In this document: positions 17,869 through 26,954 of the stretch, one piece after another
How the letters are laid out: each line of letters starts with the position of its first letter
Numbering within the stretch: position 1 is the first letter of the stretch
Translations under genes and position numbers: made by a program
Assembly: GCF_030362795.1 (NCBI RefSeq)
Contig: NZ_JAUCBM010000005.1
Coordinates: 186,001-250,000 of the forward strand
Length of the DNA stretch: 64,000 nt
Source: Pseudochrobactrum kiredjianiae
Lineage (GTDB): Bacteria > Pseudomonadota > Alphaproteobacteria > Rhizobiales > Rhizobiaceae
Reading direction: 5' to 3'
Notes under the pieces: generated by a model
Database searches by the model: none
What the model was told of the DNA's origin: nothing
What the model saw: only the letters and a program-made list of their open reading frames with translations

Positions 17869-19254
17869 ATGAGCGATGTGGCGAGACTGATTTCTCCGAT
17901 TGACGGTTCCGTTTATGCGGAACGTGCTTGTCTTGATCTGGCTCAAGCACAGGCTGTTGTCTCAAATGCGCGGCAGGCGCAGGGCGGCTGGGCAGCTTTA
18001 ACAATTGCTGAGCGTGCAAGTTATTGCTCTGCGGCACTTGCTGCTCTGGCCGCAATGAACGACGAACTGGTGCCGGAGATTGCCTGGCAGATGGGGCGGC
18101 CGGTACGCTATGGCGGAGAAAATGGCGGCGTGCAGGAGCGCGGCCAATATATGATCAATATTGCGGAAGAGGCGCTCAAGCCGCTGGTGCCTGAAGAGAA
18201 AGACGGGTTCCGCCGCTATGTGAAGCATGTACCGCTTGGTGTGGTGATGGTGATTGCGCCGTGGAATTATCCGTATCTCACCGCAGTAAACACGATTATT
18301 CCGGCGCTGATGGCCGGTAATGTGGTGATCCTTAAACACGCCACACAGACACTGCTTGCCGGTGAGCGCTTTGCCAAAGCATTTGAGATTGCCGGTTTGC
18401 CGAAAGGCGTCTTCAGTAATGTTATGCTTGGTCATGCCACAACGGAAGCGCTGCTGGCTTCCGGTACCGTTGATCATGTGAATTTCACCGGCTCTGTTGG
18501 TGGTGGCCGTGCGATTGAAAAAGCTGCTGCCGGTACTTTCATGACTGTGGGACTGGAACTTGGCGGTAAAGATCCGGCCTATGTGTTGCCCGATGTTAAT
18601 GTTGAGCATGCCGTTGCCAATCTCGTGGATGGTGCCTTTTTCAATTCCGGTCAGTGCTGCTGTGGTATTGAGCGCATCTATGTTCATGAGGCGGTTTATG
18701 ACAAATTTGTCGATGGTTTTGTTGAGCTGACCAGCCAATATGTCGTTGGTAATCCGTTGGATGCCTCCTCAACGCTGGGGCCGATGGCACATGCGCGTTT
18801 CGCTGATTTGATCCGCGAGCAGAAGGCGGAAGCGCTGCGTAAAGGCGCGAAAGCTCATATCAATATGAGCGTTGAGAATGACCGTGCCGGTTCACCTTAT
18901 CTGGCGCCGGAAGTGCTGACCAATGTCGATCATCAGATGAGTGTGATGCGCGAAGAAAGCTTTGGTCCGATTGTCGGCATTATGAAGGTGCGCAGCGATG
19001 AAGAAGCTGTGGCGCTGATGAATGACAGCAATTTCGGCCTCACTGCCTCGCTTTGGACACCGGATACAGATCGCGCAGCCAATATTGCCGATCAGATTGA
19101 AACCGGCACAGTGTTTATGAACCGCTGTGATTATCTTGATCCGGGACTGGTCTGGACCGGTGTTAAAGATACGGGCAAGGGCGCTTCGCTCTCTTCCATT
19201 GGTTACGGCAATCTCACCCGTCCGAAATCCTATCACCTGCGTGAAAAAATCTGA
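17869..19254 (+). CDS. NAD(P)-dependent aldehyde dehydrogenase
   Basis: 461 residues. The cofactor-binding stretch APWNYPYLTAVNTIIPALMAGN, the TGSVGGGR loop, the general-base Glu in LELGGKDPAYV and the catalytic Cys in FNSGQCCCGIERIYV are all present. The C-terminal EESFGPIVGIMKV and the NFGLTASLWT motif complete the superfamily pattern. Three adjacent Cys surround the nucleophile. It is the third gene of the ligase group, 27 bp after it and 33 bp before the alcohol dehydrogenase. In a gamma-glutamyl pathway it would oxidise a gamma-glutamyl aminoaldehyde to the acid, as PuuC or IpuH does. That role is inference; the enzyme class is certain. Confidence 0.92.
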   Translation: MSDVARLISPIDGSVYAERACLDLAQAQAVVSNARQAQGGWAALTIAERASYCSAALAALAAMNDELVPEIAWQMGRPVRYGGENGGVQERGQYMINIAEEALKPLVPEEKDGFRRYVKHVPLGVVMVIAPWNYPYLTAVNTIIPALMAGNVVILKHATQTLLAGERFAKAFEIAGLPKGVFSNVMLGHATTEALLASGTVDHVNFTGSVGGGRAIEKAAAGTFMTVGLELGGKDPAYVLPDVNVEHAVANLVDGAFFNSGQCCCGIERIYVHEAVYDKFVDGFVELTSQYVVGNPLDASSTLGPMAHARFADLIREQKAEALRKGAKAHINMSVENDRAGSPYLAPEVLTNVDHQMSVMREESFGPIVGIMKVRSDEEAVALMNDSNFGLTASLWTPDTDRAANIADQIETGTVFMNRCDYLDPGLVWTGVKDTGKGASLSSIGYGNLTRPKSYHLREKI

Positions 19255-19287
19255 TCGCTTCTGAATTTTGATGTGAAAGTAAGTGTA

Positions 19288-20460
19288 ATGACAACATTGA
19301 CCTCAAAATGGAATTTCCCGACCACTGTGCTGTTTGGCGCTGGTCGTATTAAAGAACTGCCTGCAGTGCTGAAAGCTGCAGGTATCAGCAATCCGCTGTT
19401 TGTCACCGATCCGGGTTTGGCGAAGCTGCCGGTTGTGGCATCCACTCTGGCAGTGCTAGATCAGGCGGGTGTGAAATACGGGACTTTTACGGAAGTGAAG
19501 CCCAATCCGGTGGAGAGCAATCTGACTGCCGGTGTTAAGGTCTATAATGACGGTCATCATGATGGTGTAATTGCCTTTGGCGGCGGCTCGGCACTTGATC
19601 TTGGCAAGCTGATTGCATTTCAGGCCAAACAGACACGTCCGGTGTGGGATTTTGAAGATATTGGTGACTGGTGGACACGTGCAGATAGCGCAGTGATTGC
19701 ACCGGTGATTGCCGTGCCGACAACAGCGGGTACGGGCTCGGAAGTCGGACGTGCCGGTGTGCTGACCAATGAAGCCACCCACACGAAGAAGGTGATTTTC
19801 CATCCGAAAATGCTGCCGGTGACCGTGATTGCTGATCCGGAATTATCAGTCGGTATGCCGCCATTTATTACAGCGGGCACCGGCCTCGATGCGTTGGCAC
19901 ATTGTTTAGAGGCCTATTGTGCACCCGGTTATCACCCGATGGCGGATGGCATCGCATTGGAAGGTATGCGTTTGGTGTTTGAAAACCTGCCGAAGGCCTA
20001 TGCAAACGGGCAGGACATTACTGCGCGTGCCAATATGATGGCGGCAGCGGCGATGGGCGCAACAGCCTTCCAGAAGGGGCTTGGTGCCATCCATTCGCTG
20101 TCGCATCCGATCGGTGCGCTTTATGATACGCATCATGGTATGACCAATGCGGTGTTTATGCCTTATGTGTTGCACCATAACCGTGCGGCGATTGAAAGCC
20201 GTATCGGGCGGGTGGCTGACTATCTTGGTATTGCAGGCGGATTTGACGGCTTTGTTGCGGCAGTAATGAAACTGCGCAAAGAGCTGAATGTGCCGGACAG
20301 TCTGCCGGAATTTATTAAAGGTCTGGAAATGGATGACGCCCAAAAGGATATGATCGCGGAAATGGCGATTGTCGATCCGACAGCTGGCGGTAATCCGGTT
20401 GAACTGACAAAAGAAGGCGCATTAAAGCTGCTTAATCAGGCACTTAAAGGCACAGCCTGA
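19288..20460 (+). CDS. Iron-type (group III) alcohol dehydrogenase
   Basis: 390 residues. The N-terminal domain has LFGAGRIKELP and the nucleotide-binding GGGSALDLGKLIAF, then the family pattern VPTTAGTGSEV. The metal ligands are in GLDALAHCLEAY (Asp and His of DxxxH) and in GAIHSLSHPIGALYDTHHGMTNA (two further His). Such enzymes interconvert alcohols and aldehydes with NAD(P). Here it would produce the aldehyde consumed by the gene just upstream. The frame is open from a GTG at 19273, but ATG 19288 is the likelier start. It is the last gene of the locus, before a hairpin terminator. Confidence 0.92.
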   Translation: MTTLTSKWNFPTTVLFGAGRIKELPAVLKAAGISNPLFVTDPGLAKLPVVASTLAVLDQAGVKYGTFTEVKPNPVESNLTAGVKVYNDGHHDGVIAFGGGSALDLGKLIAFQAKQTRPVWDFEDIGDWWTRADSAVIAPVIAVPTTAGTGSEVGRAGVLTNEATHTKKVIFHPKMLPVTVIADPELSVGMPPFITAGTGLDALAHCLEAYCAPGYHPMADGIALEGMRLVFENLPKAYANGQDITARANMMAAAAMGATAFQKGLGAIHSLSHPIGALYDTHHGMTNAVFMPYVLHHNRAAIESRIGRVADYLGIAGGFDGFVAAVMKLRKELNVPDSLPEFIKGLEMDDAQKDMIAEMAIVDPTAGGNPVELTKEGALKLLNQALKGTA

Positions 20461-20463
20461 TTA

Positions 20464-20508
20464 TATTATGAGAAAGGGCAAAACATGGTGTTTTGCCCTT
20501 ATATAATC
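20464..20508. terminator. Bidirectional terminator after the catabolic locus
   Basis: A perfect 12-bp stem AAGGGCAAAACA / TGTTTTGCCCTT with loop TGG (20474-20500), flanked by A/T-rich arms. It lies between convergent genes. Confidence 0.75.
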
Positions 20509-21028
20509 ATGACGGGAAGTCGTAGACGAGGGCACCGTGTTTTGTAAGAAACGGGCCGACAAATTCTTTAAATTTCTGATGTTCCGGATCGTAAAAGGCC
20601 GGATCCGTGACTGCCGGAGTGCCTACATAGTAATTGCGGTCGCCTTCTGATCGGAACTCCACGATGAATGCCTGATCGAAATTTTGTCCTGCACCTTCAA
20701 GGCTAGTGTTCTGACCTCCGGCCTTTATGGAAACAATATAAGGCTGGCCGTTCCGTTTGGCCTTATCTTTGAGTTGCAAAAACCGGTCGAAAACCTCTCT
20801 GCGCTGTTCAGCGCTGACCATTGGCTTATAGCGAAAAAGCACAATATGCTGAATGGTGCCGGTTTTAAAATCCGATGCGGTAAATTTTGCTGGATTAACA
20901 TGGTTTTCAGGCGTTGCAGGGGGCATTGTCTCTGTCAGGTTTTGAGCTAAATGGTGAGCTTGGCTGCTGATTACCGTCATACTGGTGATAAGTATGAAAA
21001 GGGTAGATATAGTTATAAATATTCGCAT
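20507..21028 (-). CDS. Exported Dabb-domain (stress-responsive A/B barrel) protein
   Basis: 173 residues. A hydrophobic leader MRIFITISTLFILITSMTV suggests export. The Dabb domain begins near residue 60 with GTIQHIVLFRYKPMVSAEQRREV, followed by the central FDQAFIVEFRSEGDRNYYVGTPA and the terminal DPEHQKFKEFVGPFL. These are all diagnostic of the dimeric alpha/beta barrel. Homologues in plants and bacteria respond to salt or are of unknown role, and no ligand can be named. ATG 21028 was preferred over a GTG at 21037. The stop codon lies next to the shared terminator. The 295 bp upstream of it hold no supported gene. Confidence 0.82.
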   Translation of the reverse strand: MRIFITISTLFILITSMTVISSQAHHLAQNLTETMPPATPENHVNPAKFTASDFKTGTIQHIVLFRYKPMVSAEQRREVFDRFLQLKDKAKRNGQPYIVSIKAGGQNTSLEGAGQNFDQAFIVEFRSEGDRNYYVGTPAVTDPAFYDPEHQKFKEFVGPFLTKHGALVYDFPS

Positions 21029-21323
21029 AATACACACATTGAAATATTAGAATTTATTTTTTAGTTATGATGATAAATTTAGTTAACTATATAAAATAAT
21101 TATAATGAATAATAATTCTGCAAAGCGTATTGCTTTGCCAGAGTTTTTATACTCCAGTTTGCATCGTAATAATGGTATTCTGTCAATATTATGGTCGCAT
21201 AATTTTTCTGATTTTGAGCTAGATTATTTCACAGTCGAGTTGAAGCAACCTGACTGCGATAATGCGACCAATAAAGAAACCAGAGTGAACTTTGCGGCCA
21301 ATACGAACGTAAACCGTTCTGGA

Positions 21324-22181
21324 TTATGCTTCCCGTGCACCACTTTCTGCCAGTACAGGAACAGGGTGCCCGTTTTCGTCGACGGCAACCATAGTAAACT
21401 CACCCTTGGCAGTCATCAGGCGCTCACCGCTCATCATATCTTCAGACCAAAGTTCGGTGGAAACAACCACAGAACTGCGGCCGGATTTGATGACTTTTGA
21501 TACCAGTTCGAGAATAGAACCAACGCGTACCGGATATTTGAAATCCATTTTGCGGGATGAGGCCAGAACGGTTGGCAGGCGGCAGTAGCGCGTAGCAGCA
21601 ATGAAAGCGCTTTTGCTCATCGCGGCCATCGCCTCACCACCGAACATGGTGCCATAGGAATTGGCCTGATCAGCGAAGACAACATCGGACATACGCAGCA
21701 AGGTTGGCTGATCGTCGATTGTTTCGGTGGTCTCTGCTTGTGGTAGAGGCGGCAGGCTCCATGATTTGTCTTTAGTCAGCTCGGTTTTGGCAACCATATG
21801 GAACAGACCGCGGGTGCACAGGACGCGCTCGCCGCCGATCATATTTTCTGCCACCAGTTCCACTTCAACGGACAGTGATGTACGGCCAACGCGAATGACT
21901 TTGGCGGTGAGTTCAACAATCTGGCCGAGTTTAACCGGTGCTGTGTAATCAATACGCTCGCAGGATGCGGTGACAAAAGGAACGCGGCCATGACGGGTTG
22001 CAGAAATAAAGGCAATGCGATCCATCAAGGCAAAGCCTGCACCGCCGAATAATGTGCCGTGATGATTGGTATCTCCGGGAAAAACAACCGTTACGAGACG
22101 CGAAATCAGAGGTACATCCTGACCATAAATTACATCATCAGATGCTGGAATAGTCTGGTCATCATTCAGGGGCGCTGTCAT
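21324..22181 (-). CDS. Tandem hotdog-fold acyl-CoA thioesterase
   Basis: 285 residues made of two hotdog domains (about 25-150 and 155-275), as in the cytosolic ACOT7-like family. The first shows FPGDTNHHGTLFGGAGFALMDRIAFISATRH with the catalytic-type Asp; the second shows ANSYGTMFGGEAMAAMSKSAFIAATRY, where that Asp is Ser. Both keep the GG turn and the central helix. The enzyme hydrolyses acyl-CoA to free acid and CoA. The changed residue suggests that one domain is catalytic and the other structural or complementary, as known in other double-hotdog enzymes. It is a single-gene unit. Confidence 0.88.
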   Translation of the reverse strand: MTAPLNDDQTIPASDDVIYGQDVPLISRLVTVVFPGDTNHHGTLFGGAGFALMDRIAFISATRHGRVPFVTASCERIDYTAPVKLGQIVELTAKVIRVGRTSLSVEVELVAENMIGGERVLCTRGLFHMVAKTELTKDKSWSLPPLPQAETTETIDDQPTLLRMSDVVFADQANSYGTMFGGEAMAAMSKSAFIAATRYCRLPTVLASSRKMDFKYPVRVGSILELVSKVIKSGRSSVVVSTELWSEDMMSGERLMTAKGEFTMVAVDENGHPVPVLAESGAREA

Positions 22182-22385
22182 GGATTTGTCCTTGCATGCC
22201 TTTGTCGGGTTGTAAAAGGCATGTCCTTATCCGCTACTTAAACATTATGTGTCGCGCTTTTACGGTGCTTATCATGATTACACAAGGTTTGGTGGAGGCA
22301 TAGGGGCGCCGGTTTTTGACCCGTACTATGAGAGAAAACCCCCATCCTTTTGTTTTTCAAACAGCAATTTCTCATTGGATTAAAA

Positions 22386-22424
22386 TGAAAAAACCGTGAC
22401 AGAGAAACTGTCACGGCCTTTTTC
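22386..22424. terminator. Rho-independent terminator of metE
   Basis: A perfect 9-bp stem CCGTGACAG / CTGTCACGG with loop AGAAA, flanked by GAAAAAA and CCTTTTTC. On the minus strand it lies downstream of metE, after the repeat. Upstream to 22182 the region holds no other gene. Confidence 0.8.
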
Positions 22425-22435
22425 ATCGATACATC

Positions 22436-22508
22436 AGAGTACCATGTGCCAGACTTGGCACACAAAACTCGCTCTGACACTTTAAAATGAGAGCATCATT
22501 TTGTATGC
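22436..22508 (-). repeat. Composite palindromic repeat, family A, copy 3 (degenerate)
   Basis: The AGAG...CTCT hairpin is of the second subtype (GTGCCA / TGGCAC inner arms), and the TACAGC hairpin is reduced to a GCAT...ATGC remnant. It begins 3 bp beyond the metE stop codon. Confidence 0.7.
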
Positions 22509-22511
22509 TTA

Positions 22512-24860
22512 TCAGGCGGCTGCGCGCAGTTGGCGGGCGGCCTCTACCAGATTAACAAGTGCCGGTTTGGTTTCTGCCCAGCCGCGGGTTTTGAGGCCGC
22601 AATCCGGATTGACCCAAATCTGCTGTGCTTTGAGCTTTTGTGCTGCTTTCTCGATCAGGTCGACCATTTCTTCCACATCAGGAATCCGCGGCGAGTGAAT
22701 GTCATAGACACCGGGACCGATCTCATTCGGATAGCCCTGTTCAGAGAAGGCACTCAGCAGTTCCATCTTAGAGCGGGAGGTTTCAATCGAAATCACATCG
22801 GCATCCAGTGCTGCAATTGCAGGCATAATGTCGTTGAATTCCGAATAGCACATATGCGTATGAATCTGGGTTTCGTCCTTCACGCCGGCGGCGCTGAGGC
22901 GGAAGGCTGTCACAGCCCAATCCAGATACGGTGCCCAATCGCTCTTGCGTAGCGGCAGACCTTCACGAAGTGCTGGTTCATCAATCTGGATAACGCTGAT
23001 GCCTGCGGCTTCCAAATCAGTCACTTCATCACGCAATGCCAGTGCAATCTGTCGGCAGACTTCCGAGCGTGGCAGATCATCACGTACAAATGACCATTGC
23101 AGCATGGTTACGGGACCGGTGAGCATGCCTTTCATTGGCTTGTCAGTCTTGCTCTGAGCGAATTTTGCCCATTCGACAGTCATGGCAACAGGGCGGGAAA
23201 CATCCCCGTAAATCACCGGAGGGCGTACATAACGCGAGCCGTAACTCTGTACCCAGCCGGATTGGGTGAAGGCATACCCGTCAAGCTGCTCACCAAAATA
23301 TTGCACCATGTCATTGCGTTCAAATTCGCCGTGAACCAGAACGTCAATACCGATTTCTTCCTGCCAGCGGATAGCTGTTTCAGTTTCCTGCTCAAGGAAG
23401 GTCTGATAATCGGCTGCAGCTAACTCACCTTTGGTGAAGCGCGAACGAGCCTGACGAACCTCGGCAGTCTGTGGGAAGGAACCGATTGTTGTTGTCGGAT
23501 AAAGCGGCAGTTTCAGATGATCTGCCTGCAATTTGACGCGTGCATCAAATGCGCTGTTACGATGGGATTGTGCATCGGTAATCGCAGCAACACGTGCCTG
23601 AACGGCCTTATTATTGACCTTGGTTGATGCTTTGCGGGCGGCAATGGCTTCATCCGAGGCTGTCAAGGCTGCCTCAGTTGTTTCAGGCTTATCGCCAAGA
23701 TCGGTGCCGAGTACTGCCAGCTCTTCCAGTTTCTGCACAGCAAAAGCCAGTGACTGGCGGATTTCCGCATCAAGTTTCTTTTCCGATTCCAGATCAATCG
23801 GCACATGAAGCAGCGAGCAAGATGGTGCGATCTGCACAGCATCGGCCCCACGCTTGGCAATAACCGATTTTACACGCTCAGTAATCGCACGCAGGTCAGC
23901 ACGCCAGATATTGCGGCCATCAATCACGCCGAGTGAAAGCACCAGATTAGGACGGGCGATCTTAACCGCAGCGTCAAGATCCTGCGGTGCGCGTACCAGA
24001 TCAAGATGCAGACCTGCAACTGGCAAGGTAATGGCGGTCAGAAGATTGTCGCCATAAGAACCGAAATAATTGGCCAGCAGGATTTTCAGTTCCGGCAGTT
24101 TCTCAGCAAAGAACTCGAAGGCTGTGCGGATAGCAGCATGGTCATCGGCATTGAGATCAAGGCTCAGAACCGGCTCGTCAATCTGCACCCAGTCGGCACC
24201 GGCTGCATGGAGCTGCGCGAGAATTTCCGTGTAGACGAGCAACAGGGCTTCAAGTGTCTTGTTCAGATCAAATGCGCTGTCATTGGATTTGCCGAGTTTC
24301 AGGAACGAAACAGGGCCGAGCAGAACAGGGCGGGTATGAATGCCGAGTTCTTTGGCTTCATTAAATTCGTTAAGCGCTTTGTTTGTTGTCAGGGTGAATT
24401 TCTGACCCGCGCTGAATTCCGGCACCATATAGTGGTAATTGGTGTCGAACCATTTGGTCATTTCCAGAGCAGGCACGCCATTACTGGTAGTTTCGTCGCC
24501 GTGATCGCGGCCGCAACCGCAGCTTGATGCTTCAGTCTGCGCACCGGTTTTACCGCCGCGAGCCAGAGCGAAATAAGTGTCCAGATCAACTTTGCCACCT
24601 TTCCAGCCATAAAGAGCCGGAATGACGCCGAGAGTAACACTCAGGTCGAGCACATGGTCATAGAGGGAGAAGTCATTGGAAGGAATGCTTTTGATGCCCT
24701 TTTCCTGCTGCAGCTTCCAATTGGCAGCGCGCAAGGATTTGGCAGTTGCAAGCAACTCGTTTTGTGTGGTTTTGCCTGCCCAATAGGATTCAAGAGCGAA
24801 TTTGAGTTCACGCTGTTTTCCGATACGCGGAAAACCGAGATTGGCTGTAGTAACGGTCAT
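22512..24860 (-). CDS. metE: Cobalamin-independent methionine synthase MetE
   Basis: 782 residues, full length for the family. It transfers the methyl group of 5-methyltetrahydropteroyl-triglutamate to homocysteine. The N-terminal domain begins TTANLGFPRIGKQRELKFALE with the folate-binding LGFPR motif. The C-terminal barrel holds the zinc ligands in HTHMCYSEFND (His, Cys) and NPDCGLKTR (Cys). An unusual feature is a loop after about residue 112 with CGCGRDHGDE, a Cys/His/Asp-rich insertion before ALEMTKWFDTNYHY that E. coli MetE lacks. The gene is controlled by a cobalamin riboswitch directly upstream, so it should be off when B12 is plentiful and the B12-dependent MetH can work. Confidence 0.97.
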   Translation of the reverse strand: MTVTTANLGFPRIGKQRELKFALESYWAGKTTQNELLATAKSLRAANWKLQQEKGIKSIPSNDFSLYDHVLDLSVTLGVIPALYGWKGGKVDLDTYFALARGGKTGAQTEASSCGCGRDHGDETTSNGVPALEMTKWFDTNYHYMVPEFSAGQKFTLTTNKALNEFNEAKELGIHTRPVLLGPVSFLKLGKSNDSAFDLNKTLEALLLVYTEILAQLHAAGADWVQIDEPVLSLDLNADDHAAIRTAFEFFAEKLPELKILLANYFGSYGDNLLTAITLPVAGLHLDLVRAPQDLDAAVKIARPNLVLSLGVIDGRNIWRADLRAITERVKSVIAKRGADAVQIAPSCSLLHVPIDLESEKKLDAEIRQSLAFAVQKLEELAVLGTDLGDKPETTEAALTASDEAIAARKASTKVNNKAVQARVAAITDAQSHRNSAFDARVKLQADHLKLPLYPTTTIGSFPQTAEVRQARSRFTKGELAAADYQTFLEQETETAIRWQEEIGIDVLVHGEFERNDMVQYFGEQLDGYAFTQSGWVQSYGSRYVRPPVIYGDVSRPVAMTVEWAKFAQSKTDKPMKGMLTGPVTMLQWSFVRDDLPRSEVCRQIALALRDEVTDLEAAGISVIQIDEPALREGLPLRKSDWAPYLDWAVTAFRLSAAGVKDETQIHTHMCYSEFNDIMPAIAALDADVISIETSRSKMELLSAFSEQGYPNEIGPGVYDIHSPRIPDVEEMVDLIEKAAQKLKAQQIWVNPDCGLKTRGWAETKPALVNLVEAARQLRAAA

Positions 24861-24927
24861 TTCAATACCCCGACGAATGTTGACATTAAGGAACTGTGCG
24901 CTGTCCTGTTCTGTCTTTCTAATGTGA

Positions 24928-25219
24928 TACCGGGCAGGTCTCCTGGCTTGCGGGTCATCATTTGCTTCCGGTCTTCCCGAAATGTTGCCATTTCAGTGAC
25001 CGCCTTCGAGCTGATGCTGTGCGCATGTGCTGTCGGGCAAATATCCGGTGAAGGTTTTCACAGGACATGCGGAAGAAAACTCGCCGCTTACAGTTGCGGG
25101 GGCAGCTGCGGATTTGACTATGCCCGCTATCAGTTGCCTGAAATTACTGAGCATTGGCCGCACCGCATTCCCTCTTAGCTTTAAAACTCTTGCGCCCACC
25201 GGTTGGAATGGCAGGGCAA
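24928..25219 (-). ncRNA. Cobalamin (B12) riboswitch upstream of metE
   Basis: Read on the minus strand, the leader holds AAGAGGGAATGCGGTG (P3/L3 region), then the invariant core GCTGCCCCCGCAACTGTAAG (complement of 25087-25106), and at the 3' end the B12 box AAGCCAGGAGACCTGCC (complement of 24933-24949). The order and spacing match the AdoCbl riboswitch. It ends about 70 nt before the metE start, which leaves room for an expression platform. It explains the long 5' region of metE. The rest of the interval to 25611 is A/T-rich and holds the divergent metE and gdhA promoters, with no gene. Confidence 0.93.
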
Positions 25220-25611
25220 CAATCAAAAGAACCACGATGTGCAGAATGTGCCTCAGGATTTATCGGATGTCAATAATGATATAAAGATTTGTTTATATGG
25301 ATATATGGCTATAAATTTATACTAAATGCTTGGTGGTGTGCAAAAATCATATCTGCGGGAATGGTGTTTATGAGTGATTTTTTGCGAATCAAGCGGATTG
25401 CTGGGTGCAAACAGCATTTGGGGCAGAAATATTGTCCTAATATGCAATCACGCGCCAAGGTATGTCGTATAATTCATAGATAAATGGTCTAACCTTATGC
25501 TGAATAGTCATAATGTCAGCATGACTGTCATATTTTTATTGCGTGAAGCGTCATCAAAAGTTATTCAAAATGTAATTTTTCATGCTGCAATCGCAAGAAA
25601 GGGAAATTTCG

Positions 25612-26877
25612 ATGTCGCAGGATAATCCTCTCGAAAATGCACTCGTACGTCTGGATGAGGCTGCAAGCCATCTGGACATAGACGCGGATGTTATCGAAAA
25701 ACTGAAATTTGCCCGAGAGACTACCAAGGTGCGATTGATGATCCGTATGGATGACGGCTCACGCAAATCCTTCATTGCATGGCGCTGCCGTTATGATGAT
25801 ACACGCGGGCCGACAAAAGGCGGTATCCGCTTCCATCCGGATTCGACAGCAGAAGAAGTAGAAACACTGGCTTTCTGGATGACATTCAAATGTGCCGTGA
25901 TGAACCTGCCTTATGGCGGCGGTAAAGGTGCCATTCAGGTTGATCCGCGTAAATTGTCGAAGGCCGAACTGGAGCGGCTTTCACGCGCTTATATTCAGGC
26001 TTTTGCCCGTATTCTGGGGCCAGATCGCGATATCCCGGCACCGGATGTTTATACTAATTCGATGATTATGGGCTGGATGGCCGATGAATATTCGCAGATT
26101 GTTGGTCAGTCCTCACCAGCGGTGATTACCGGTAAGCCGATTGCTTTGGGCGGTTCGCTCGGACGTGATGATGCAACTGCGCGTGGTGGTTTTTATCTCG
26201 TGCGCCATCTGGCGAGCGATCTTGGTCTGAGTGAAGAACTGCATGTGGCCATTCAGGGCTTCGGCAATGCCGGACAGCATATGGCCAAGCTCATGGCCAG
26301 TGATGGCCATAAAATTGTAGCGGTTTCGGATTCTGAAGGTGCTGTCTATTGTGCTTCCGGTCTGGATATTGCTGCGCTGATTACCGCTAAGCAAAATGGT
26401 CGCTCAGTCTTGGCGACTGTTGGTCATGGCGGCCATGAGGCATTGGCTGCGGCCGATTTGGTTGGCGTTCAATGCGATGTGCTGGTGCCTGCCGCGATGG
26501 AAGATATGATCCATGCACGCAATGCAGGAACTGTGAAAGCCAAGCTGATCCTTGAGCTGGCAAATGGTCCGGTAACACCGGAAGCCGATGCTATCTTGCA
26601 AAAGATGGGTGTGACTATTCTGCCGGACATTCTGGCAAATGCCGGTGGTGTAACCGTGTCCTATTTTGAATGGGTGCAGAACCGCCAGTGTTTCTACTGG
26701 GAGCTGGAGGAAATCCATACACGCCTGCGCGCTATTATGGAGCGGGAAGGCCGCGCTATCTGGAATGTGGCAAAGGAAAAAGGCGTTACCGTGCGTACCG
26801 CCGCTTATGTTCATGCGCTGCTGCGCCTTGCACAAGCGATTGAAGCACATGGCACGCAGAGTGATTTTGTTGCCTGA
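25612..26877 (+). CDS. gdhA: Glutamate dehydrogenase (Glu/Leu/Phe/Val dehydrogenase family)
   Basis: 421 residues. The catalytic stretch GPTKGGIRFHP ... MTFKCAVMNLPYGGGKGAI holds the substrate-binding and catalytic lysines. The Rossmann fold is marked by VAIQGFGNAGQHMAKLM, and LELANGPVTPEAD and DILANAGGVTVSYFEW follow. It interconverts glutamate with 2-oxoglutarate and ammonia. The acidic residue after the glycine loop is not certain enough to fix NAD over NADP. ATG 25612 is preceded by AAGAAAGGGAAA; the ATG at 25582 adds ten residues without a site. The 3' end is duplicated: a 28-bp unit covering the last codons and stop is repeated in tandem beyond the gene. Confidence 0.95.
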   Translation: MSQDNPLENALVRLDEAASHLDIDADVIEKLKFARETTKVRLMIRMDDGSRKSFIAWRCRYDDTRGPTKGGIRFHPDSTAEEVETLAFWMTFKCAVMNLPYGGGKGAIQVDPRKLSKAELERLSRAYIQAFARILGPDRDIPAPDVYTNSMIMGWMADEYSQIVGQSSPAVITGKPIALGGSLGRDDATARGGFYLVRHLASDLGLSEELHVAIQGFGNAGQHMAKLMASDGHKIVAVSDSEGAVYCASGLDIAALITAKQNGRSVLATVGHGGHEALAAADLVGVQCDVLVPAAMEDMIHARNAGTVKAKLILELANGPVTPEADAILQKMGVTILPDILANAGGVTVSYFEWVQNRQCFYWELEEIHTRLRAIMEREGRAIWNVAKEKGVTVRTAAYVHALLRLAQAIEAHGTQSDFVA

Positions 26878-26933
26878 GAGGGCAACTGGTGATTTTGTTG
26901 CCTAAGAGGGCAACGGGTGACTTTGTTGCCTGA
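26861..26933. repeat. Tandem 28-bp repeat spanning the gdhA stop codon
   Basis: Two full units (26861-26888 and 26889-26916) and a 17-bp partial third (from 26917). Each starts GTGA(T/C)TTTGTTGCCT; the two full units continue (G/A)AGAGGGCAAC. The first contains the last codons and TGA of gdhA. Each full unit also contains an inverted repeat GTTGCC...GGCAAC. The period is not a multiple of three. Confidence 0.9.
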
Positions 26934-26954
26934 TCGACAAGTGACGTAATTTGA

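Noticed and set aside
21105-21500. 131-codon frame on the plus strand
   Set aside because: Its second half is antisense to the hotdog thioesterase gene, no ribosome-binding site is evident, and the composition is not protein-like.
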